NCBI RefSeq assembly: GCF_004337985.1
Contig: NC_043744.1
Coordinates: 6,385,688 to 6,449,687, forward strand
Reading direction: 5' to 3'
DNA length: 64,000 nucleotides
From: Pyricularia pennisetigena
Taxonomy: Eukaryota > Ascomycota > Sordariomycetes > Magnaporthales > Pyriculariaceae
A model generated the notes under the pieces. That model saw only the letters and a list, made by a program, of their open reading frames with translations, ran no database searches and was not told the origin of the DNA. Positions 23,526 to 33,816 of this stretch are shown piece after piece; position 1 is the stretch's first letter, and every line of letters begins with the position of its first letter. The position numbers and the translations under genes are program-made.

Positions 23526-26500
23526 ATTGTAACAGTAGTTATAATAATTGCTTTAATTCGCTAAAAGCCGTTACAATTGTCACAATTACGGTTTATTATT
23601 ATTATGGTTCCCACAAAATGCCAAAAAGGTAAAATTTCCGCCTAAACCACCACCAAATTTACGTTGGGATATATACCCAGCAATGCTTAATTATTTACCA
23701 ATTTAATGACCATACCACAGAAAGGAGCCCGGATAAAAAAAACAAACTAATATCTTAAAAATTCGGAAAATTACGACGCGGATATTGCAATTATTTTTGA
23801 ATTAAATTTTGCACGGTTGGACTGTTTTACATTACAAAGTTATTCGGATATAACCGGAATACTTTCAAATTTTCCCCCTATTCCTAATAATAATAATAAT
23901 AATTAAAATATTACCGATATGGATTCCGGCGATAATAAATCTACCCCCGCCCTCGTCGATAAAAATGGAAATAATACCGATATAAACGCCGGCGATAACG
24001 AATTTGCCCCCGCCCCCGTCAATTATAATAACGATAATACCTATATGGGCGAAAACGATAATTAACCTGCCCCCGCGTCCGCTAATAAAAGCGATAATAA
24101 TATTAATATAAACGACAATTATAACGAATTTACCCCGGATTTAGATAACCGCCAAATGCAAATTTTTTTGGCATTTTTAAACTATTTACCAGCGCATTAT
24201 CCCCGCCACCAAAAAACCCTAAAAACCCGCCTCCTGCATTATAACCGGAAATTGTTATTAACCCGGTACCCGCGCTATTTAATAGGCCGCCCGTACCCCG
24301 TATATATAAAACCACCACCGTTCGGCCAGTTGAAATTAATTTTATTTCGGTATTGCGGACGTAGCCCAAACCTAAATCGACGGCGAATAATGGATTAATA
24401 AATTTCGTATAACCCAAATATTATTTCCTATTATAAAAAAACACGGATTTTATGGATCGTTTGCCCGTCCCGTTATGGAAGGATTTTCAATTGGGTAAAA
24501 ATTAATCCGTATTGGCGATAATTATTACAATTTGGCGCAGGGTAGGGATTACGAATATTGTTAAAATGGCTTATATTATATTTTATTTAAGTTATATTAG
24601 TTATTTTAAAATTAATAACAATACCAACCCGCCCGACTGGTTCGGTCGCGGAAATAACATTTTCCGTAATACGAACGAAACCCCAATGGCCCAAACCCTT
24701 GAACGTTTTTAATCCGTTGTTGGCGTCGCCGCAGTAAAAACACGCGTTAATGGCCAGATTTTAGCATATTATTTTAACAGTATTTCGTCTAATATAAACA
24801 AAATAATGGTCGTATTTAATTACGAAACGATAAATGTTTTAGTATAACACATTAATATAACAGGTTAATATTTTTTTTTATTGGATTGAGATAATTGTTA
24901 CAATCGCTGCATTAATATGTGCTGCTATTTACTATATTATAATAATTATTACCATTTTTTGCGGTAATGCCAAATAATTATTGCTATAATATGATAACTG
25001 TTACAATTTGGCGTTTACTTGTTTATATATTTTGTAATAACGGGTACAATTTTAATTTTTAAATAATTTATTTTTAATCGCCGACGTTTTCGGGTTTTTA
25101 ACTTATCTTAAAACAGGTAACCCGGTAAATAGATTAAAGGCAATAAAATACCCGTTTGGTAAAAAATTTTGGCCTTCGTACCGGATATATTTAACGATAG
25201 GGGTATTAAACCCATTTTCGATAATTTGGCAAATCGGCGTCGCCTACCCCCTATCCCCCTTTTTATCCGTTAAAACGATATTTATTTACCCGGGTTGAAA
25301 ATATTCGCAAATAAATTTAAACCGGTTATAATTCCCACAATCCTCGCCACGATGTTAATTTACCTGCGGATAATAACTACCGGACTTAATTTTAAAAACG
25401 GCGATTTAAGGTTAAAAACCGCTAATCTTAGATTATATATGTATAGCGGTTACCATATCGACGATTGGTTTAAAATTTATTACCATTTCCTTTATTTCAT
25501 TTTTCGCCGGTAGGGATAAATCGTTATTGGAAGCAAAAAGAGTCCTAACGATTTTGCTGGAAATTACCGCAATTTTTTCAAATTTAATATCGAATAATCC
25601 TTTACCCTACTTATTTTCGCCGATTATATAACTATCGCCGACCACGTTATCGTTTTAAATAATTTGCATTTAATGCAATTTTAATATCGTTTGGTTACCC
25701 GTTCGCGAACCGATTAAACCATCGACGTCGCCAATTTATTTGGTTTTAACCGCGCCTGCTATAATAGGACGATACTAATATTCGTTATCAATACCTGGTC
25801 CCGTTTTAAACCTATTAAGGTCGGACGGTTAGAAAAAAAGCGTGCAAACTAAATTTAAATGTACCTATTAGATTTGTTAATATGTGAAGGTATTTTTAAC
25901 AATTTATATAATAAAAGGCGGTTCCATTGTTCTATTTTTACCAAACCCAAAATAAATATTACCGAATTTTATCCCAAATCTTTTAGCGACGACCAATAAA
26001 ACGATTTTTTTAATTTTATATAAGCCCAATCTACTATCGCCGATCGATTTGTTAATATGAACCGCGCAAAAAAGGAAATTTTCGAGGACGCCCGCGAAAC
26101 AATCCTAGCGGTTTTTTTGGTATACCATGCCCAATTTTCCATTTTAACCAAAAATTATCCCTGGATTGGTTATTTCTTTAATTCGGACGCGATTTAGGCT
26201 ATTATAAAAAATTTGCGCCTTTTTTAAAATATTTTGCCTGTCGACGGTTTCAATACCGATGATAAAATCGGTTTTAAATAGAAAAGAATAAAAGGCAAAT
26301 ATTTTTAATTTAATTGGGATACCTCTAATATTCTTTTTGGTCCTTATTAGCTACCGTATTGATTGGTTGGTAAATTATATATGCATTATCCCTAGTAATT
26401 GTAATTATCGTCACAATTTTGCCCCTTTTTTTATAACTATTATTACAATCCTGCCCCTATTTTCGTCATTATTGTTACAATTTTTGCTTTTGCTAAACCA

Positions 26501-28520
26501 ATTTTTTTTTCAGTTTAAATACCCACATTTTACTAAAACTGGAATAATTAGCTTTTAAAAATTGGTTATTAACCAAAAAAATGGGTATAGGGAAAACGAT
26601 TATTTATTTTACGGCGATTTATATATGGTATATCCGCTATTAATACGACCGATTTATCCAAAATACCGACGGATGTTTTCCCATGTTGATTTTCGTCCCG
26701 GCCAGCCTTATTTCGCAAATACTTAAAAAGGCAATAACTAATTTCCCAACTTTCGACGTTAAATGCTATTATAATTTAACCGAAATATACGCTGCCGATA
26801 CCCCGCGAACGGTTGTTATTTTTACCCAAGCGCAATTTTACGATATTTTAACCAAATTCGCCGCCCGCAAATTTAATCCCAAATTCACGGGTACGGTTAT
26901 TATGATATTTTATTCGATATTCCTCATCCGAAAAACTAAGCAATTGGACGAGATTCATAGCGCGGAAAAGGTGTTTAACCCATAATATAGGGATAAGATT
27001 ATCGATTCCAATCCTTAGCAACGCCCCCCCGACGTCGACAACCTCGACGATAATTCCGACATTAAAAATATTATTTAAAAAATATTTTTTGTAATAATTG
27101 TTATAATTTCGTTATCTTAATATATTTATTTAAATTAAAAATTTTGTTAGAAACCGTTAGCGCAGAAACGGCCGGAAAACCGATGGTGTTACAGGCGAAA
27201 ACATTAAAAATATCCGGCGTTCGGTTATATATTTACCATTTAATACCTTTTTTCAACGTATGATTGGAAACGAAGCCCAATGCCTCTGTTACCGCGAATC
27301 GATAATATACCGCGCATTTCGCTTTATTTTTTGCATTAACCGGGGTATAGTTACTACCACGCCGATTATAAACAAAATTAGGGATATTATTAATTTTAAT
27401 ACCCTGGTTTCGGACAAAGTTACGATCCTTTTCGCCCGATTTAAAAATTCATCCTAAAAAAATATATTTACGTTCGATTATATCTGGGAAAGTAATGGTT
27501 GTTTCGTCGTTTTTAATTTCGATAAAAACACCAAAACTTCCCTGCAAAAATTCGAATAAATGGGTTGGAAATAATAGCTGTTTCACCCTCGAATTTTAAA
27601 TTTTATAATTCCTACCATTATATTAGACGAAAAATCGTTAATAAATCTTAAATATACGGGCGTATTTACGGTACGCAAAAGTATAAATACCGGGTTTACT
27701 CTATCTAACGGTACAATTATTCATTCCCGTAAATGTATTCCCCCCTATAATATTATTATGAAAGAATTCCAATTTGGTTACCGTTTCGAAAACGTTATAA
27801 CAAATACCGAGGCAATTTTTAAGAATATAATTACCGTATTCGTGGGCAAAAATACCGACGATAATGGTCCCGCTCCATTAGGAGCTCCCACTAATGCGGA
27901 TACCGCAGCTGGTAACCGCTAAATTTCGGTTTTTTTTAATATGGGTTTTATCCGCCTGCTGCAGTTTTTGGCAATTAATTACTTCTTTTAATTAATAATC
28001 CACGCCGAGGACGATACCCGGGATGTTAATTCGGCGGAATTTGGTAAGATGCTGGCGTTAAAAAATATGGATTTTAAGGCCAAATACCGGAACGGCCGAC
28101 AAAGCTTTAAAAAAAGCTTATAAAAAAAACCCGTTTTGGATCGGTAATTATGGACGTTTTAATTTAATATAACGGCGACGGTTTTTTTATTAAATTTACT
28201 CGAAAATTTGCACTAATCCTAAAACGTTACCTCCGTCGGGCAGGGTTAAAATAGTCCATTTTATATTAAACGAATCGTTATTTATTGCCCGCGTAATCAA
28301 AATTTGTATAAAGGAAAAGAAAAAGGGTTAACGCGTTCTGGTTATAACCCCCAATCCTTAAAATTAAACGTAGATTGGCCATATAGTGACAGTTATCACA
28401 ATCCTTTTCCTTCCCCACAATTATTATAACAATTACTACAATATTTTATATTTTTGGATTGTAATAAATATCACAATAACTATTATTTTTCCATTTTTAT
28501 AATCGTTGTCACAATTTTTA
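23526..28520. repeat. Scattered ATTGTNACAAT palindromes
   Basis: An 11-bp near-palindrome recurs in clusters: 23576-23586 (ATTGTCACAAT), about 24520, 24894-24904 (ATTGTTACAAT), about 24996, a group of three at about 26405-26481, about 27095, and a group at 28386-28520. The clusters sit between readable coding blocks of the helicase-like gene. The 26.4-kb cluster has a spacing near 33 bases and shares a CCCC-containing tail. I do not see it elsewhere in the window. Confidence 0.55.
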
Positions 28521-29750
28521 ATATACCTGCTAATTTTTTTTAATTTATGGCTTTTATTTTGGAAAAGATTAGTTTTGGTATAATTATTATCCGATTAGGC
28601 CTATCCCAAATCCGAACGCGATAAAACCGTTTCCGATTTTACCGATTCCAGTTCCAAATTTAACGTTTATGTCCTAAATATTAACATTTCCAACGCTGGT
28701 TTTAATTTGCACCCGAATTGTTATATTGGCACTTTTATCCCTCTAATATGGAACGCCAATATACAATTACAAATTTGTGGTCGTTCAATTCGGTTGGGTT
28801 AAAATAAACCTGTTATTTGGCGCATTTTCGAAATGCGAAATACCTTTTTCGATTGGGTAAAAAATCATATATTCCGGAAGGTTAATGCCTCTTTTTTTAT
28901 TTTTCCGGCCGTTATTAATATATACTAAATAGGATTTAAATCCATTACGCGTATGCGCTTCCTTAAAATTATCCAATTTCCAATTCTTAAATAATTCCTG
29001 GCGTATAAGGTAATGGCAATTATATTTTCCTGGTTTTTTGAATATTTTGTTTGGATAATAAAACCCCTTTAGCATTTAAATGCCTTTTATTCTAACAGGA
29101 CGCGCCGTATAAACGAATTTTATTTTCGCCTGGTTCTTATGTTCGTATTAAATATTCCTAAATAGTTTAATGAACAGGATTTGGTCGAGAAAACGTCAAT
29201 TTTTATTTTAACGTTGGGTTTAATTTATATTAATTACTAATACCAGGAATAAAATAATGGCCGTAATATGTCTGCTAATTACATCAATTGTATATATTTG
29301 CGTTATTTCAATTTTACTATTATGGATTAGGGGTTTATGGTTAAATTAATAAAATGGATTAAAAATAGCGATGGATTTTACGACGAAACCGCGACCGCGC
29401 GGGTGATCGGGGCCCCAATAAGGGATTTTGGCTTTTGGGTAATTAAACGCCGGGAAACCGATAAGCCCTTTGAAAAAGTATTTTTGGTAAAAATATCGCC
29501 GGCTTTTTAGCGGTCGTTATTCCGTTTTTTTTATTTATCGATTTTGGCTTTAATTACGATAAATTGATATTCGATTCGTTAAGAAGACCCTGCATATTTA
29601 CTTCGAAAAAAATGAGGAGGAGGACGATTCGGTCCTTGGATCGCTTACCGCAACCCCAATTCGGAAAAAGAGGCGTAGCGTTAATAAACCTATTCCTAAA
29701 AAATATTTAACGCTGCCAAACGTTTTCGTTTTTTTTAATCGGTTTGGGTT
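23605..29750 (+). pseudogene. Decayed SNF2-family helicase-like gene
   Basis: A possible start is at 23605 (MVPTKCQKGKI). Then come an in-frame 21-residue repeat (23916-24135), a basic region, and helicase motifs. These are a Walker A-like MGIGKT at 26581-26598; motif Ia, MLIFVPASLI at 26683; a DEIH box at 26947-26958 (DEAH-type); and, after a long insert, motifs V/VI with NAGFNLHPN near 28690 and GRSIRLG at 28779-28799. This arrangement is that of SNF2 ATPases, which remodel nucleoprotein using ATP. A C-terminal part with DETATARVIGAPIRDFGFW reads near 29380-29440. Gaps between readable blocks may be introns or decay. It is broken by many stops and frame changes. Whether it was a host gene copy or belonged to a mobile element is unknown. 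Confidence 0.7.
23916..24135 (+). repeat. 63-bp coding tandem repeat (21 residues, about 3.5 units)
   Basis: Units start at 23916, 23979 and 24042, each exactly 63 bp, with a partial unit at 24105. They read as Asp/Asn-rich then Pro/Ala-rich peptide, for example DINAGDNEFAPAPV. The length is a multiple of three and the frame is kept, apart from one TAA in unit 3, so the stretch was once translated, as a low-complexity linker near the N terminus of the helicase-like protein. Confidence 0.75.
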
Positions 29751-29899
29751 TTTTTATTTTGTTTTTTTTTGGGGTTTGATGCTAGGAAATTGGGGGTTTT
29801 GTATATATAATATTATGATAATTATCACTTTTGGAATCCGGTTTAATGGATTTATTATTCGTGATTAATGGGGTATTATGATAACGGATTTTATTAGGA

Positions 29900-30688
29900 T
29901 CCTTTTTATTGGATTTATTATTAGCGGTAAATAGAGGACATAGTCTATTTGGGTAAGGAAAATGGATAGGAAACGGGTTATTTATGCAGAGGATTTTGGA
30001 AAAAATTATATTTTTCGTTTTTTATTTTAGGTTCAATTTACAATTGGTATTTGTTTATTTATATTTATTAATTTTGCGGACGTTGTTTTACCTCCGTTAC
30101 TCGCGGGTAAGGCTACCGTTATTCCTTTGTTAATTCCTTTTTATAATAAAACGATTTTCGCTTTTACCCGTTTTGGTTTGCGTAATTTACTTTTTACTAT
30201 TTTAAATTTTATACGCCTTTTTCGTCGGACTTTTCGTATATTCCGTCCATCAAATCTTTTTCAATATTAATTATACTATTAATATTTGAGCCGTTTATCC
30301 GGTTATATCCTTTTTTTGGATTTGCCCCTGTTTTCTTAATATCCGTTTAAAATAGCAAGTTGTTGGGGCGTACGACTTTTTAATTAAATACCTCCAATTT
30401 GTCGCCTGTTAGTTTTTTTAAACCCAGGTATAATAAATTTGGGCCGTCGAAATCGAAACTGGGTAATATTTCGGTTTTTTCGCTTCCCTAACCATTTTGG
30501 AATAACAAACACGTATAGTAAATTATACTTTAATTGGTTAATACTTTATGGTATTTGCTATTAATGCGTATACGGGCGATATTTTCCAATGTTTTACGCA
30601 CCGTAATTACGATTAGCCCTATTGTTGTATACTTTAAAAATATTTCTCGCAAATCTTGCGTGGAATTGCGGTTATTTTTAATATTTAT
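29900..30688 (-). pseudogene. Unrecognised decayed coding region, part 3
   Basis: On minus, readable blocks include LLYVFVIPKWLGKRKNRN and FRRPKFIIPGFKKT (about 30510-30420), then a Lys/Arg-rich stretch near 30200. It is separated from part 2 by T9 copy e; the flanks join cleanly at the 9-bp target duplication AGCGAAACC. I recognise no family. It faces the SNF2-like gene, convergently. Confidence 0.4.
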
Positions 30689-30697
30689 AGCGAAACC

Positions 30698-32553
30698 TAG
30701 TCTCAGTGCTCAGACTAGACCCCCCTGCTTCGCAGTGGGGACCGAACGCTCCATGTACCTTTCAGCCACATGGCTTTTCGACCAATTACATTGGCCGAAA
30801 AGATCGCGCTCGTTCTAGTTTGAGGACATTTTGTCGCATTTCGCCGTTTATGGCGGTACCACCAACGATAATTTGTGGCATTCCGCCGTTTATAACGGTA
30901 TTATTAACAATATATTTAATATTGCGATATCGCTAATTATTATTTTATTAATATAACGATAATTTACGGTATTCCGCCGTTTATAGCGGGTATATACAAA
31001 ATATTCGCATTATAATGGTAAAAGAAAATAATGTACCCATAGCATGCAATTAAATGTTCGAATACAAAAAATAAATAAAAATTATTAAAGTATATAGTAT
31101 TTTGCGTTAAATTCATTGGAGTTTGTTGATTATTTAAATGCCGGCCGCGTCTGAATAGCCACTGTATTTGGAAAGATATTAAAATATTAAATAAATTTGT
31201 AATTTTTTATTATATTTAATTCTTACTTTAAATAAGGGTACACAATATTAACTTTAGTTTAATTTATAGGTTTTATAGCTTAATAAACCCAATACTGCAA
31301 AATGCATGCAATTATCGATTGAAACAAAAGTTTTATTAATATTTTTATATAAAATAACAATTTGTTGAAAAATTGAATAATTTACGCAAATATTGGTAAA
31401 ATGAGAATACTTTTACTTGATACACTCTTTGATCAACTTGTTAATGAATTTTATATAAGTTCTTTTTTTATAGATTTTATTTAATTAAATAAAGCAAAAA
31501 ATACAAAAAAGCACAAATTTAACATTTTTTAATATAAAAAATTAAAAAGGGCCGGTATTGTAAATCGGGGCTTACGTTGACGTTTATTTACATATATAAT
31601 CCACTTTTCCAAGCTTTGGTTTTATTAATATTAAAATTGGTAAAAATGTAAAAGCATTTCGATGGTAAAATATATACAAAATTGGATATACTTTACCTAT
31701 CCGCATATTTAACGGCTTATATAATTAGATATACGTACCAAAGCTGATATTATCTTAAATATAAGTTAACTACCCCCCACGTGCAAAAACCACAAAATTC
31801 GGCTGCACAACAAAAATAATATAAAATTGATTATATAAAGCAAAAAAATTGATAAAATACACATTTAGCATTTCTTTTTATAAAACAGTTTTCAAACCCG
31901 ATATTATAAGTAGGACTGGGTTTGGACGTTTGTTTACATATATAATCGAATCTCTGCAATTTTGGTTCTATTATCGTCAGAATTGGTAAAAATATAAACG
32001 AGTTTCGATTGTAAATAATATATAAAAAAGTATATGCTTTGCATATCCGCTTATTTAACTGCTTATATAATGTGGTATATGCACCAAAATTCAATTTAAC
32101 GATATATAAATATATACGACCCTCCACGTGCAAGAATTATAAAATTTGGTCAAAAATTAAAAATTATATTAAAAAAAATCGAAAATCGAAAAAAAAATCG
32201 AAAAAACAGTACCGCCATAAACGGATCAAGGGCGGGTGGTATCGAATTCGGCCATTATAAAAGATAAAAGAATAAATCAAATCGCTGCTAATAGCAATAT
32301 TAAACGCTATTTTCAACGATATTTTCTTTTTTCAATATTTTACGTAATTGTGGAATAATAAAGGAGTGTCGGTCGAAAAAAGGCCAAAAATACCGCCATA
32401 AACGGCGAAAATCGACAAGTTGTCCTCAGACCTGAACCAGAACGTTCTTTGGATGGACCCACAGGTACATTGCAAAGCCGCAATTGAGCCACGAAGTGGA
32501 GCGAAGTGGACCAATTGTGGAGCTCTGGGCTTCAGGGATAAGCCCTGAGACTA
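30698..32553 (+). mobile_element. T9 copy e (complete, long form; best reference copy)
   Basis: This 1,856-bp copy is flanked by a perfect 9-bp duplication AGCGAAACC (30689-30697, 32554-32562). The left end TAGTCTCAGTGCTCAGACTA and right end CTTCAGGGATAAGCCCTGAGACTA share nine terminal bases in inverted order, and inverted similarity continues for about 200 bp. CGCC-GTTTAT-GGCG type motifs lie at 30842-30857, 30884-30900 and 30973-30990, and inverted at 32211-32225 and 32391-32406. No transposase is present. Confidence 0.92.
31480..32171 (+). repeat. 346-bp internal tandem duplication of T9
   Basis: Two diverged units lie in tandem. Landmarks repeat at a spacing of about 346 bp: CCACGTGC at 31778 and 32124, TATCCGC..TATTTAAC at about 31699 and 32044, and GGTAAAAAT..AA..TTTCG at about 31640 and 31986. 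Short-form copies have only one unit, which accounts for most of the length difference between the forms. Confidence 0.8.
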
Positions 32554-32562
32554 AGCGAAACC

Positions 32563-33156
32563 CCTATTAATTCATTTAATTATTAGGTTTGCCGGCTTAA
32601 ATCCATTCCCGGCCGTGGTATATATTACGAGCGTTGATTTTAAAATCCCGGTCCGCAGCGGCTAATTTATAACTTTTGGTTGTAGTAATTAGGCTAAATA
32701 TAGCATTTTAGGGCCATAGTTTTTTGTTTTGCAACCGTAGAAAAATAGGACCAATTGCAGGATTATAATTTCCAATACGCCGTAATTTCTTTGGTGGAAC
32801 GCGTTTATTATTATTTATAATAGGTTAATTATTTGCAAATAACGGCGTTACGTGCGGAAGGCGATATTAATTTCGGGTTTTATATCCCATAATCCAATAC
32901 CTATTAAACCGTTAATATAACCAGCGAATATATTATCGTAAACACGGTCTATTACGGAAGTATATGTATTATATGGTATATTGGTAAAAACCTTTTCCAA
33001 AGCGTTTTCAAAGATTTAATCCTTATCCAATAATCCGTTTTGGATCAAAATAACAATTGTAATGCACAAAATACGGGACCGGAATACATTTTATAAAACC
33101 CGTAAAACGTGGTAAAACTCCTTTTTATTTTTTCAAAACTGGTTATATCTCCCCAA
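32563..33156 (-). pseudogene. Unrecognised decayed coding region, part 2
   Basis: The minus-strand frame contains a run of about 60 residues with one stop, including NIPYNTYTSVIDRVYDNIFA and GYINGLIGIGLWDIKPEINI (about 32980-32870). The composition is protein-like rather than random. It lies between T9 copy e and a solo LTR and joins parts 1 and 3 if those are removed. Function is unknown. Confidence 0.45.
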
Positions 33157-33161
33157 CCCTA

Positions 33162-33811
33162 TGTTAGGAGGTTACGAGATAGAATAAGCTTAATCTTGAA
33201 CACGGGGAAAAGTGGATTACGTATAAAGCTGATAGAAGGTTGAAATGGCAGATAACCGTCTGCAAGCGGGTAATAGAAATAATATATTGTTGCACTGTCG
33301 ATTCGTTGAATCGTTGAATCGATGAAGGTATAAAGGTCGTGAAGGTGATGAATCTGAGGCTTAGTTGTGAATTACGTGTTCGAATCCGTAGGTGCAGATC
33401 TTCGATCCGGATGTCCGGATTGCGGGGTCACGACACATGATTTGGCTTTATTCATGTGACTGACCTGCCGACCTATTGAGCCTAACGGCCTATTGTGCTT
33501 ATGCATGCACAGAAAATCTGCGACCACAACGGGATTCGAACCCACGCACTTCAACAACGTATATATAATATAGATTATGGTGCGTGCATTATACCACTAA
33601 GCTAGATTATATATGACGTATTTGTTTTGTTGTTGAAAGTATGAACAAAGACGTGATATATAAAGCTTTGTGTGTATAAACGCGTATACGTTTTATTTGC
33701 TATTTATTTATTTATTCAATGCAGGGTAACTAATAAAATTAGCCCGTGCTAACCGTTATAAAATAATGCAGGGTAGCTAATATAATGAGCCCTGCGCTAA
33801 CCATGTTCACA
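33162..33811. mobile_element. Solo LTR 1 (650 bp) containing tRNA-like boxes
   Basis: The ends are TG...CA (TGTTAGGAGG to GTTCACA) with a perfect 5-bp duplication CCCTA at 33157-33161 and 33812-33816, so I call it a solo LTR of an unidentified retrotransposon. Inside is an inverted pair of GTTCGAATCC motifs (plus at 33378, minus at 33532-33542). Near the right end a GCAGGGTANCTAATA unit occurs twice. A second copy is at 48046-51910. Confidence 0.8.
33515..33610 (-). other. tRNA-like sequence inside solo LTR 1
   Basis: On minus, TAGCTTAGTGGTATAATGC (D-arm/A-box-like, about 33586-33604) precedes GTGGGTTCGAATCCCGT (T-arm/B-box, near 33528-33544). A CGCAC/GTGCG pair could form an anticodon-type stem around an intron-like AT-rich loop. 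The acceptor strands do not pair and no variable loop remains, so this is not a functional tRNA. Conserved at 51660-51760. Confidence 0.55.
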
Positions 33812-33816
33812 CCCTA

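Noticed and set aside
33150..33170. Telomere-like CCCTA/TTAGG bases
   Set aside because: A single occurrence formed by the target duplication CCCTA meeting the LTR start; no array.
33372..33557. 61-codon minus-strand frame across solo LTR 1
   Set aside because: It covers the tRNA-like/B-box region; its openness comes from higher GC there and no protein features are seen.
33515..33610. Functional tRNA gene
   Set aside because: A- and B-box-like parts exist, but the acceptor strands do not pair and the variable loop is missing. It lies inside an LTR present twice.
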